DNA of 64,000 nucleotides from Diplosphaera chodatii (lineage: Eukaryota > Chlorophyta > Trebouxiophyceae > Prasiolales > Stichococcaceae), in the NCBI GenBank assembly GCA_032358165.1, contig JAALGY010000054.1, forward strand, positions 1,984,001 through 2,048,000. Reading direction: 5' to 3'. This document shows, piece after piece, positions 13,490 to 24,600 of the stretch (within the stretch, counting starts at the first letter, position 1; the number at the start of each line of letters is the position of its first letter). The translations under genes were made by a program, and so were the position numbers. The notes below the pieces were generated by a model that did not search any database, was not told the DNA's origin, and saw only the letters and a list, made by a program, of their open reading frames with translations.

Positions 13490-15036
13490 GCTGCGCACAC
13501 GACTGTCACGCTTTGCACCGCCTGGATGTTTGGTGCGTGTCTTTCAAGGACTATCTGGATCTGACCGTTTGCGCCAAGTGTGCCTATTGATGTGGGCTGT
13601 CATGTCGTCAACTCCCAGTGCACATGCCAGCAGCGCCACTATGAAAACGCAATGCAATAACAGCTTTCACCACGCGGACCAGCGCCTCGGTTGTATTGCA
13701 TCAGCAGACTTGAGAGCAAGCTGGAGCTGTTTGGTGTAAGTGCGACTGTGCAAGGACCACAGTACGCGCAAGTCGTTGCTTGGCTGCCTCGATTCACATG
13801 TACTATATCGATGTACGTCGAGAGCGCAGGAATGCGTTTTGTGCGCTGCAACACTCCAGGTCTCGGCACAACAACCGCCTATCAACATTGAATGGACGTG
13901 CCGAACATACCCAACCCCCTTCCACAGGGGGTTGGGCACTGGGCAGGGGCAAACCACCATCAGTGCCTGTGACATGAGTGCCCTCACTGCAAGGCAAAGC
14001 AGCATTACAGCTCGTGTTTAGCCGACAAGCACGCACCCATGCATCATTTGGCAATCGAACTCAGGTGGCAGGCGGCGTGGCACAGCCGGCTGCTTGGCGG
14101 TGGTGCGCCTTGAGAGAAGCAGTCGGCTGAGCCACGCACAGCCCGAAACAAAGTCTCTGACAGGCCTAACAAAACACACAAGCCGCAGCAGGTCATCGCA
14201 GATTGTCAGAAACAATCAACAACGCCATTGTCTGGAGCCAGTGTCGCTGGGCACGGCTGCAAACATAGCCACCACCCGCAACCTCCAGTGAATCGCTTCA
14301 AACCCATCGTGCGCTCTGCCATGCAACCAAAACCAGTTGCCCAGCCCTCGGCATATTCCCTGCAAGTTTGCTGTCTCAAACATGGACCGAGGCGGCGCGC
14401 GAGCATCCTACCAATAGCATACAAGCAGACATCATTCATGCAGCGAGGGGCCCAGCCGTCTCAATGCCGACGTGCTTCTCCCCCGGGTGTATTCTTGCGG
14501 CCCAAGCAGCGGTGTCCATCCGTATCCCGAATCTGCCCGGGCAGGGCTCTGTACTTGCGCTCGATGACGCTGCGCTGTGCCGCCGACGTCCCCGAGCATA
14601 TGTTGCCTATGGCCAGTCCCGTGCACTCTCGTCGAAACAGCGTCCTGTGCCCCGTCCTCAATCCCGCACCCCGCGAGATTGCCCCCTGGTGGCCAACACG
14701 CGCATGTGCGGCTGGCCGCGGACAGTGTCCTGCACAAGCGACACGCCCGCGGCGAGCCTCCCCCGTCTGGTAGAGGGCTCTATCTGGTGTCGCCATGGTG
14801 TTGTGAGCCAGGGCGCGGTATTGAGGACGGGGCCCACAGCCCAGCAGCAGCAGTGTGGCCGCCACCGGCGGCTGCTGCTGCGCCCCAGGACCAGTTTCTC
14901 CCGCAGGGCTGGAGGGGCGCGCACTTCGCCCCCCGTGTGTGTCCCTGCTTCCATACTGGGCTTCTGCCAAAGCCCGAAGAGACGAGGCCGGCGGCTCGCG
15001 CGCAGGCCAGCGGCGCTGCGCCGCGTGCCGAGCGCC
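13490..15036. other. Intergenic 1.5 kb between CSN4 and the SIP-like gene
   Basis: Upstream region of CSN4 and downstream region of the SIP-like gene, both on the minus strand. Several open frames cross 14228-15111 on both strands, but none shows a recognisable family, a convincing splice pattern or low-complexity codon structure like the neighbours. The only distinct structure is the perfect hairpin at 13910-13936. Confidence 0.5.
13910..13936. repeat. Perfect inverted repeat, 10-bp stem, 7-nt loop
   Basis: CCCAACCCCC at 13910-13919 pairs perfectly with GGGGGTTGGG at 13927-13936 around the loop TTCCACA. It lies about 420 bp upstream of the CSN4 start. Its role is unknown; it could form a hairpin in RNA from either strand. 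Confidence 0.85.
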
Positions 15037-18000
15037 TCAGGGCGCAGTGAGGTCGTGCCAGTGCTTCTCCTCTGGCGTCTCGCTGCGCAGCTTCTGCAGG
15101 TGGGCGCATAGCGGAGGGTAAGTGTGAAGCTGGTGCGCAACAAGCCTCATGGCGCTACATGCAGTACCGTCCAGCAGAGCCTGCAGCAAGGGATGCACAG
15201 GCATGCCCCAGGGCAAAGGGCACACGGGCAGTCGTGCTGTCGCACCTGCAGTGTTATCAGCACGTTCTTCTTGGTTTTGGACGCGGCGACATGGCATCCA
15301 TCCACATTAATGGGCATGAACAGGCTCTTGACGGCGTAGACATAGTTTTTGCCCTGCAGCGCCACCACCCGGACCTCCAGCGACTTGAGCGTGAAGGTCG
15401 CCCTGCAGTGGCATGTACAACAGTGGTTTTCATAAGCCTAATTGGTCCGAGTCAGCCTGAGGTGCCGCCAAACAGGCACGCCAGTGCATGCAGTCTGAAC
15501 ACGCTGCACAAATGCCAGCGTCTTGCATGTACATCGGAAGAGCAAAGAGACACACACCTGAGCAGCTCCGTCTGCACGCCGCGCAGGGGCACGTAGATCT
15601 TCACCAACCCGTCGGACTGCTCCCAGCTGTACGTGGTCAGCGGCCGGAAGAGCGGCATGCCCATCGAGTCCAGCTCGCCGCCCCGCAGGTCCACCCCGTA
15701 CTGCAGGGACTGCATTGCAGGAAGCGCAGCCGGCTCAACGTGGCACATTCACCCTGCTCGGCGGTTGTGAGGGTGCGACCAGACATACAAGCTGCTCAGC
15801 ACATCACACACGTTGTACGGCGGCTGCACTGAGTGGAAGGCCCTCACCGGGTGCACGGCGCCGGGGAAGGCGCTGTTGAATGGCAGCTGGAAGTTGCCGC
15901 CGTACAGCCCGGCGCTGCCCCCGGCGCCGGCCGCGTTGCCCCCGTGCAGTCCCCCGCTGCCGAAGCCGCCCCCCGCCCCACGCATCGCGCGCGAGTGGTC
16001 CATGCGTGCAGCATACCCTGGAGCAAGCATGTGGTCAACATGACTCACAGTGATCAACATTGATGGGCATTGCACCTGTCTGGGACATGCAACAACACCT
16101 TGCACCGATCGTCAGGTATAACACAGCATGAATGTGCACAGCAGCCCAAGGCAGGCCAGTCGGCTCACCCTGTCCGCTGTTGCTGCCAAAGCTGCCGGGC
16201 AGGTTGTGCAGCATCTGCTTTGGCGGGCCGTAGGGTGACTGCGTCTGCTGGTGGCCGCCAGGCAGCAGGCCGCGGCCAAAGGGCGCCGTCACTGTGGGGA
16301 AGCCCTGCTGCTGCTGGTGCTGCTGGCTGTGCTGCGGCTGCATCCCTGCACACAGTTCAGGAGGACCGCTGAGCAGAGGTGACACGCTTGGCACATTCAA
16401 CACTGCAACATACGCCATTGCTCTCGCAACATGCTGGCTTTTGCGCCTGCCAAAGCGAGACGCCGGCACTCACATGGCGCGCTGCCGCCCAAGACCCCCA
16501 GCGACGAGTGCTGCGTGTGGGCCGGCGGCAGCGTCTGCCGGGCCGCCGAGCCCAGGCTGCCCATGCGCAGGTGCATCGGCGAGCTCATGCTGCCCGCGCT
16601 GCCGACGCTCTGCAGGTGCTGCGCCTTGTTCAACGCGCTGCCCAGGCCCGACTGCCCGTTGACCAGGCTGTCGTAGTTGATGCCGGCGGCCTCCGCCTGC
16701 TGCCACAGCTGCTGGGCGGTCAGCAGGCCGTCAATTGCCTGGGGCGGCTCCGTCCTGCTGGGCCCGACCTTGCCTGCGGTCATGCCAAGTGCGACGAAAA
16801 TGGGCAACTCCAGTGTGCGTGACTTTCTCTACGACGGGACGCGTGAGGTGCTGCATATGGCTGCCGAAAGGCACGTTGCTTGTGACCACAGAGCACATGG
16901 CACCAGCGCAAGGACGGCTTCAAAACCCAACAGGCAGCCGCACCTGGCTGCCAAATGGGGTCAAAGGTGCCCAGGCCCATGTGCTGCTGCTGTGAGTTGG
17001 CCAGCACCATGGACGATGACATGATGGGCTCGATGGCCCCCGCTGAGTTCGTGGACTGCGTGTCGCCTGCGGAGGGCGGTGCAGTCCAGCATCAGTGTTG
17101 AAAGATGCTTAAGGCGCTTGAGAGGAAGTCTGCTATCGAATGCCACTCAGCGAGCAGTGCATGTGTCCGCACTGCAGGTAGATGCACAATGCGAGGAGCA
17201 CCTGACAGCCCAGTATCCATGTGCTGCAACAGGACAAGCGAATAGGGGCAGAAAGGTGTACCTGTGTCCGCGGCGCTGCGGGCTCGGTGCATGGGGTTGG
17301 CCTCAAGCGGCTTGCCGGCGCCGCCCTGCACAGCCTGGCTTCCGCTGTTGGTGCTGCCCAGCGACACGTTGCGGCCGAAACCGTCCGCTAGGTCGTTAAC
17401 TGCGAGCGCTGCGGCGCTGCCCGAGGCCTGCAGCCCTGACTGCTGCATCGGCAGCGGCGCCCCAGGCGGTGGCTGCTGCGGCAGCACATGGCCGTCGCCG
17501 GCTGCTCCCAGCAGCTTGCCCTTCAGCTGCACGGGGTATTGCAGCTGTTAGACATGCCATGGGCAACACGCTGCAGCAATGTGTGGGTGCTTGCCGTCCT
17601 TGTGACAGAGGTGCCCGACTGTAGTTCGACTACGCCCAAAGGGCAACGGCTGGCGCCGTGCTACGCCAGCCGCATGCTGTCAAGACACGGTGCACGACCC
17701 TAGGAACGTTCCTGCAAAACCCGCCACCGGTTCGGGGTCGGACGCTTCGCCTCACAACGCAATCGCGTGCTGTGTCAGCACGGGCGCACAGAGAAGACGA
17801 GACCCTTGGCACGCAGTGCAGCGCAGTCAAGCTTGTGCATGTCAGTGCGACTGGCTGCAGCTTGGAGCCTTGCCGCGGCCGCGGTGGAGCACTTGGCGGA
17901 GGCCGGAACAGCTGCCCGCAACTCATGCTCGAAGGTACCGGCGCGAGCTTCGCGCTGGCTGACTTGGACGCACAGCCGAGCACAGCAAACAAGGCTGATG

Positions 18001-18129
18001 CAAGCCGCACACGCATACCTGCAGCAGCTCGTCCAGCAGGCTGTGCAGGCGGTCCCGGACGAGGGGGCTGGCGGTGAGCGATATGAGCCGGTGCACCTCC
18101 GCCAAGTCCGCCTCCAGCTCCGCCTCCAT
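15037..18129 (-). CDS. Calcyclin-binding protein / Siah-interacting protein (SIP)-like, with large insert
   Basis: CacyBP/SIP proteins bridge E3 ligase parts and client proteins through an N-terminal helical hairpin, a CS (p23-like) domain and an SGS tail (known family). Exon 1 (18019-18129) encodes MEAELEADLAEVHRLISL and ends LHSLLDELLQ, matching the SIP N-domain. It splices in phase to 17526 (LKGKLLGAAGDG). The next four or so exons, about 17520-15850, are Gln/Gly/Asn/Ser-rich with no known domain (for example QQHQQQQGFPTV, GSQAVQGGAGKP). The CS domain follows: TYSWEQSDGLVKIYVPLRGV, then LQGKNYVYAVKSLFMPINVD and KTKKNVLITLQ. The last exon gives KLRSETPEEKHWHDLTAP. Animal SIP joins the N-domain to CS with a short linker, so the insert is unusual. 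Some linker exon edges are unverified. Confidence 0.85.
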
Positions 18130-18545
18130 GGTCGACCCGCCCTGCACCCACAGCCGGCGAGCAGCTGCGGCGCTCAGCTGGGGGGATGCATCGGCGCGGG
18201 CGCGCCCGTCACAGCCCTGACGCGACGCCGCTTCCCGTCCTGTTAGTGCAGGGCTGCGCCTGGTCACTGTGCCTTGCCGCGTTGCATTCACTGTCTAAGG
18301 CTGGCTATCGATCGCAGCGCCGGCTGCCTACCATCGGCGTCGATAGAAAAGTGGATCTTCAACTTTGTGTGCCAAGTCGGAAAAGTTGCCGGAATGTGAG
18401 CCAGAAGCAGCTTTCCAGGGCCGTGAGTGGTGCCACGTGGCATCCATCTGAAGGCCTCGGAGGCGCACGTTTTGGGCAACCGAGATCCCTGGACAGGAAT
18501 GGATTGGCCCTTTACTTCTCGAATGTTTTGCCCGGAACGTTCCTA
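17701..18545. repeat. Pair of ~20-nt inverted repeats flanking SIP exon 1
   Basis: 17701-17720 reads TAGGAACGTTCC then T then GCAAAAC. The reverse complement of 18525-18545 reads TAGGAACGTTCC then GG then GCAAAAC. The two arms are about 800 bp apart and enclose SIP exon 1 and part of intron 1. Each arm also contains the palindrome GGAACGTTCC, a GAAnnTTC pair like a heat-shock element half. A second such pair, TTCTCGAA, lies at 18516-18523. The arms could be terminal inverted repeats or repeated regulatory sites. Confidence 0.6.
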
Positions 18546-18627
18546 GTAGCTGGCACCGCGCTGGAGGGCTGCCTGAAGGCGCTGCCAGTGCTGAATTGTC
18601 ACTAAAGTGCGATACCACCAGGTGCAC
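18130..18627. other. Intergenic: SIP upstream region / formin 3' flank
   Basis: About 500 bp between the SIP start and the formin stop. It holds the heat-shock-element-like pairs TTCTCGAA (18516-18523) and GAACGTTC (18535-18542), 390-410 bp upstream of the SIP start. They may instead fall in the formin 3' UTR. No reading frame of note. Confidence 0.4.
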
Positions 18628-21600
18628 TCAGTCCGCTGCCGTGACATCCCCGCGCTCAGCCTGCCGTGACGCGGCCTCGTCATCCTTCTCCACCTCGCTC
18701 CTGGCTGGTCCCCTCAGACTGAACCCGTTCAGCCAGGCCCGTGCGCCCCTCCGGCGGGCGTGCGGCCTGCCGGGAGACTTGCCGGGGGACGGGGTCTCAC
18801 TGCCCAGGGGACTGCCACCACGCGCCGCCGGCGCCACCCTCCGCTTGCTGGGCGACTGCCACTCGGCGGGGGCGCCGCCGTCGGGGCCCGCCTGCCGCCG
18901 CAGCCGCTGCCTCGCCGCAGCGAACTCTGGCGCGGTTCCCTGGTCGCTGGAGTCATGATCGCCGTTGGGCACCGCGCCTGCCAGCACGTCGCCAGGCGAG
19001 GAGGCTGAGCGGAAGCGCAGCCGCTGCCGCACGGCCGCCAGCTGTTCTGGCCCCTCCGACCCGCTGTCTGTGTCCATAGCTGCGCCACCCTCCAGCTGCT
19101 GCTGCTGCTCCCGCGGTCGCAGCCTCCCCCGTGCAGCCGCCAGCTCGTCGCCGCTGCCGTCATCGCCGTCCGCCTGCAGCGACAGCCGGTGCGAGCTGAC
19201 GCTGCCCCGGGAGCCGGCGCTGTGACCGCTGCCGCGGCGGCCGGCCCAGGCTGGGCCCGTCGCCTTCCTTGCATCCCTCTCCTGCCGTTCCTGCAAGTGA
19301 CTCGTGGAGCATAGGGTCGGATTGCATGCCACCCTCCCATATGCTGGACCCGTAGCTCCAGGCGCTGCTGCATGGAGTATATGGTGGATACAGTGCTGTG
19401 GGGCACCACCACAACACATCAGGTGCTGAGATGTGCGATGCGAGCGGCCACCTGCTGCTGGCGGATGGCTGCGTGCTGCGCCGAGCTCAGCGCGCGGATG
19501 AAATTCACCAGGGTGTCCTGCCAGAACTCGGTGTCGCGCTGCGCGGCCGCCGCGCTCTCTCCAAACCAGGCCAGCAGCGCAGCAAAGTCGGCCCGGCAGT
19601 CGGCAAGCTGCTGCTGCGGCGCCGCCAGTGCACCTTCCACCTCCTGTTCACGGCATTGACTTGCTTCGGCCGTTCTATGCAAGTCATCATCGTATCAGGC
19701 CTTAAGTCTGCTCCGGGGTGTTGAGGGGGCAATCGTGTGCAGACATCTTGCTCCCGTGAAGTGTGCAAATGAGCTGGCGATATGCAGATGCACAGAGGCA
19801 GGGTGAAGTAGCTTCTAGGATGCTACAAGTGTGAGCAACACCTGCAGCACGGCCGTCATGACCTCGCTGTAGCGGTCCGGCAGCAGCTGCACCGTGACGT
19901 GCGACCCCCCTCGGGCGGACTCTGACACTGATAGCCGGCACACGACGCGCGGCGGCGAAGCCACCAGCTCCCGCTGCACCATCGCCAGCGCCGCCTTCGT
20001 GTCCGCCAGCGTCTCTGCGACCTCCTGTTTGCAGGACCAAACAGCAGCAATCAGGAGCAGCAGTCCAGGATGCAGGGCAGGAGCCCGGGCCACTATGTGC
20101 GCCACTGCACACACCTACATTCGCATGCGCCACGCAGAACACGTGCAAGTGGCTCCCTGTCGCCACGTCCTGCTGCGATGCAAGGGGGCATCTTGGCGTT
20201 CGCCATGTGCTGACTGCAACGCCCACCGCGAGGGAGGTCTTGAGGCCGGGCGCCAGCAGCGACGGCAGCATCTCCGCCAGCGGGGGCACCGGCGGGCGCG
20301 CCCTGACCAGCAGCTGCGCCAGAAAGCCCAGCGCGCTGGTGCGCCCGTCCAGCGACCGCGTGTCCTGCAGCAGCGCACGTCAGGGTTGTTGCAGGGTCTT
20401 CTCGATGCAAGTACCAAGCACATGCCAGGACCCCGACCTGGCCTTCGAGCAGCTGTCAAACACCTGGAAAATGAAGGTTGATTGCGTCACGGGAAGTGCG
20501 GTGCGTCTGTGGGCAGGACACTGCCAGACGGGCTTGCCATTGGGGTGCCCACCTGCAGCTTGGGCAGGTTCTTGAGGCGGAAGCCGGGCGCCGCGCCCAG
20601 CCGGCCGCCCCAGTTGAGGAAGTTGCCCAGCGCCAGGGCGCCCTGCAGCGCGGCCGCCAGCGGCTGCGACGCCCGCGTGTCCCTGGCCAGCGGATGCGCT
20701 AGTCAGTCTGATGTTATGTGCAGAGTCCTCAGGCTGCAGCTCGCATGGTGCTCTGTTGTGCACATTGCACATGTGGAGAAGCAGGCACATGGCAGCTATG
20801 AGTCGTGCCTGCCTCTGATGGAGCACAACCACTTCGGTACCTGATGGCGGCTGCATGAGCGTCCAGGACGCGGCAGGCGTCGGCCACAGCGGGAGGAGCC
20901 TCGAAGCGCACCAGGTAGGTTTGCAGCCGCTGCTGCAGCCGAGGCACCTGCCGGCAAACGGGTCGAGAGAGTTCTCTGAAACATGAAATGGTCGTGCGTG
21001 ACAAATGTCTCGTTCTTAGGGCAACAGCGGCCTAATGCAGAACATGCCAACTGCTGCACAAAGGAAGAGCAGCAACTGGCGTGCTTCTCCAGATACACGT
21101 GCACACCCTGCGATCGGCACCCACTGGTTGCTGCAGCTGACTTGCGGTCATCAGCAGCAGAACCCACCGTCATGAGGTCCAGGCAGAAGAGCTCGGCGTC
21201 CGCCAGGCCCGCCAGCATGGCGTCATTGCGGCGGAAGGCCGCCAGCAGCCGCGCTTCATCCTCAGAGGGCGCGCACTGCAGCCCGAGCACCATCATCAGC
21301 ATCAGCTACAACCATGTCACTTCTGCACTTACTAAAGGGAATCAGCGCTGTGGCTCCGCTCCCGGCGGATGTGCAGTGTGAAACATAGGACTGGCCACCA
21401 ACATGAAGCCTCCGCGCCTGCAGCAGCGCCCGCACTGCTGCTGCGTCCGGCAGCGCGCCCTCGTCCAGCGTGATGGCCGCTGCCGCCATCTCCCGCCAAG
21501 GCCGCCTTCGTCACAGCAGGGTGTTGCATGGCACCCGACCTGGATGAACGCCTTTGATGCATGCTGATATGTGCTGCACTTCTCAGAATGTGTATACCGG

Positions 21601-24600
21601 GTCCAAAGCTAGGATGTAGGCCATACGGCACATGCTGTGGGTGTCCAGGGGGTAACGCACACACCGCAGTACGACTGACCAGTCGGCCAACTGGCATACA
21701 GGTGGGTATGGCTTGCAGTGTCTCATACCGCATGCGCTGCATCACGACGCCGATGGCGGTGGCACGCTTCAGATCCAGCACCGCCAGCCGCCGCTGGGCC
21801 ACCGACTTGGCCAGCTTGGCTGCCCGTTGCCGTACCTGCATGTCATGCAAGTCGCCATCATACAACGTACATCTGACAAGCTGGCTGATGAACCCTGCCT
21901 GCCTGTGATGAGTGCAAGTCATCAAGCCACCCCGATGCCAATCGGAACAGCTGTCCAAGGAAGTGTGCCTCAAGAGGCGAGTACCTGAAACAGTTCCTCG
22001 GCTTCGGGGGCACTGGCAGCCAGAAGGCTGTAGTCCGGCGGGTGTGCTGCCCAGAAGGTGCCAGCCACACGGCCCTCCGGCAGCTTGTCCCAGAAGAACG
22101 TCTGCACCCGACGGCACGGCAGGGAGTATGTATCATGTCTGCCAAGTAGTGCGCGCTTTCCACTGCCTGTGACCGTGATGCTCGGTGCAGGAGGTGGTAC
22201 CTTGAGTTTTTTGCTGGGCTGTGGACCCGGGTCGACGGGAGCCGGCGCAGCCGCTGCTGTGGCAGGCTGCGGCCGCGCTGCGTGCGTGGCACCACCTGCG
22301 CATGAGGGCTTGCAGATTGATAACAGATGACTCAAACCAAACAAGGTGTTGCAACCTAGTAATGGCCCAGAGCTGACATAAGGAGCACAGGGCAGGCTGC
22401 GCGCCGTGAGATCGCGCCGGCGGCGGCGGCGGCGGCATTGGAGCAGCACCTCCAGCACTCCTCGGCTGCGGCGGAGGCGGCGGTGGAGGCGGTGGCAGCA
22501 TGCCTGCTGCTCGCGGCGGCAGCGGCGGCGGCGGCGGCATTGGCGGAGGCAGTGTCACCTGCACACCTGCCCTGCCCTTGAGTGGGCTGCGGCACGGTGC
22601 GCCTGCAGAGGCTGTGCTGCTGTGCTGCGCCCCAGGGTGGCTGTCGGGCCCTGCTGCTGGGCCCTCTTGCGGTGCCAGCGCGGCCCGAATGCTATCCTTC
22701 AGCTTGTCGAGCTGGTCGGCCAGGTACTCTGGCGACTGCAAGCTGAGCTGTGAGATGGCGTTGAACAGCCCTGCGACATGTACACATGAAGGGGCCATTG
22801 CATCGGCTGTGTACACACGGCACGCAGCTTGCAAATTAGTGCTCCAGGGAACCTTGTGAAGGTGAATGTACGGCAGCAAAGCTCACCGCAGTCCAGCAGT
22901 GTCATAATGAAGTGCCTGCACAGCACAGGGTAGGTGGCTGCCTCTGGCGAGGTCAGGGTACAGCCGACGAAGCTGATAACATGCTCACACATGCTCGAGT
23001 CGAAGGCACCACCATCAGGCTGCGGAGACAGAGGAGAACCATCGGGCCACATGTTGCCATTGGCACTCTTAACAACTTGCACCGACGATGGTCAGACTAA
23101 ATAACTAAGCACAGGCGAGCAGGTGTTCAAAGACGCTCGGTCATGCACGCCGACCTGTAGCATTGCCACTATCATGTGGCAGTAATCTGGTGCCGGATCA
23201 CCGCCGCCTGAGACATGGCTGGTGTCACTGCTGTTTGCGCCTGCAGATGCTTGCAGCTGTGGAGCTGGAATGCTGATGTCCATGCTGGCCGCTGCGGACG
23301 CAGCTGGGCTGTCAGGCACTCTCACTGGGCTGCCAACATCCACATTGGCTGAGCGTGCCGCTGAGGCTGTGCCTGCTGTGCTGTCAGCCGCTTGCTCGCC
23401 GCTGCCCGCAGCTTTGCAGGCTGCCACGACAGCAGGACTGTCTGCTGGTTTCCCTGACTTAGCCTCGTCTGTCTGGGTTGGGCCACCAGCCGTGGCGGTT
23501 CCCACGAGCACCTGCTGCTGCGTCGCAGGCCGCACCTGCTGCACTCCAGCTGGCCGTGTCCCAGGCAGCCTTGGGGGCGGCGGCGGCGGCGGAGGCGGCG
23601 CAGCTGCAGCGGGTGGCCGAGTGCCTGGTAGCTTTGGCGGAGGCGGCGGCGGCGGCGGCGGCAAGGCTGTTGGTGTCCCACTTGGCCGTACGCCGGGCAG
23701 CTTTGGCATCGGCGGCGGCGGCGGCGGCGGCGGCGGCGACAATGGCATTGAAGGCGTACTGTGTGTGGAACCGGGTGCCACTGCCGCTGCTGTGGAAGAG
23801 CCCAAGCCATGTCCCGGCGGGTCTGCGGACATGGGTTTGCATGGCGAAGCCAATGGCGTGCGCGGCGACTCGAGCCAATCCTCGTCAGGTTCGAGGGTGG
23901 CAGACGGCGAGCCAGCGCCCAGCACCTCTGGCTCAACGCCTTCCCCGAGCAGCGTCTGCAGCAGCACAGCGGCGTGGCACATGTGACCAGCAGTCTATCG
24001 ACAGGAGGCTGCGTGCAGGCACGGCACCTCTGCCAGCATACAGATGGACCAATGTTTGACCAGAATGGCACCTGCAAAGCGAGGCAGTAGCCCTGCGAGC
24101 TGTACAGGCACAGCTTGGACAGCATCTCCAGCGAGGTGCGCGCGATGCTGGGGCCGCCGACGGCGGCCGAGCGCGCCAGGCCGGCCACCAGCGGCGGCGT
24201 GCGGGACGCCACCTCCATACCCGCTGCGCCTGCATGTGGCGGACTTTCGCGCTTCTCACCGGTGACAGCAGCATCCGCGCAGCGCCGCAGTGCTCATGTG
24301 GATCATGGCCACAGTACGGATGGCCGCAGCACAATTCCTGCGGCCACAATGTCTGCGGCCTGGATGACAAGGTGGGACTGCCGCTGTGCGCCGAGTTGCT
24401 TTGCTCGCCTGTCAGGAAGGCGGCCAGGGCTGACAGCGCAGCGCCGAGGGACTCGCGCGCACCATCCGCCCCCGCCTCCACGGCGGCTAGGTGCACCCGG
24501 AGTGCCTGTTGCATGGGAGCTTCCTCTGTACAAGTCTTGTGAGTCCATGGCACTTCGGGCAGGGAGCATGCTGCACCGGCAAGCATGCACACCCTGCTGC

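Noticed and set aside
14228..15111. Overlapping long open frames on both strands
   Set aside because: Composition is Arg/Ala/Pro-rich as expected for non-coding GC-rich DNA, with no recognisable motif and no supporting splice structure.
23222..23986. Long plus-strand Gly/Ala-rich open frame
   Set aside because: It is the antisense of the formin polyproline FH1 exon (CCG/CCN repeats read as GGN), not a gene.
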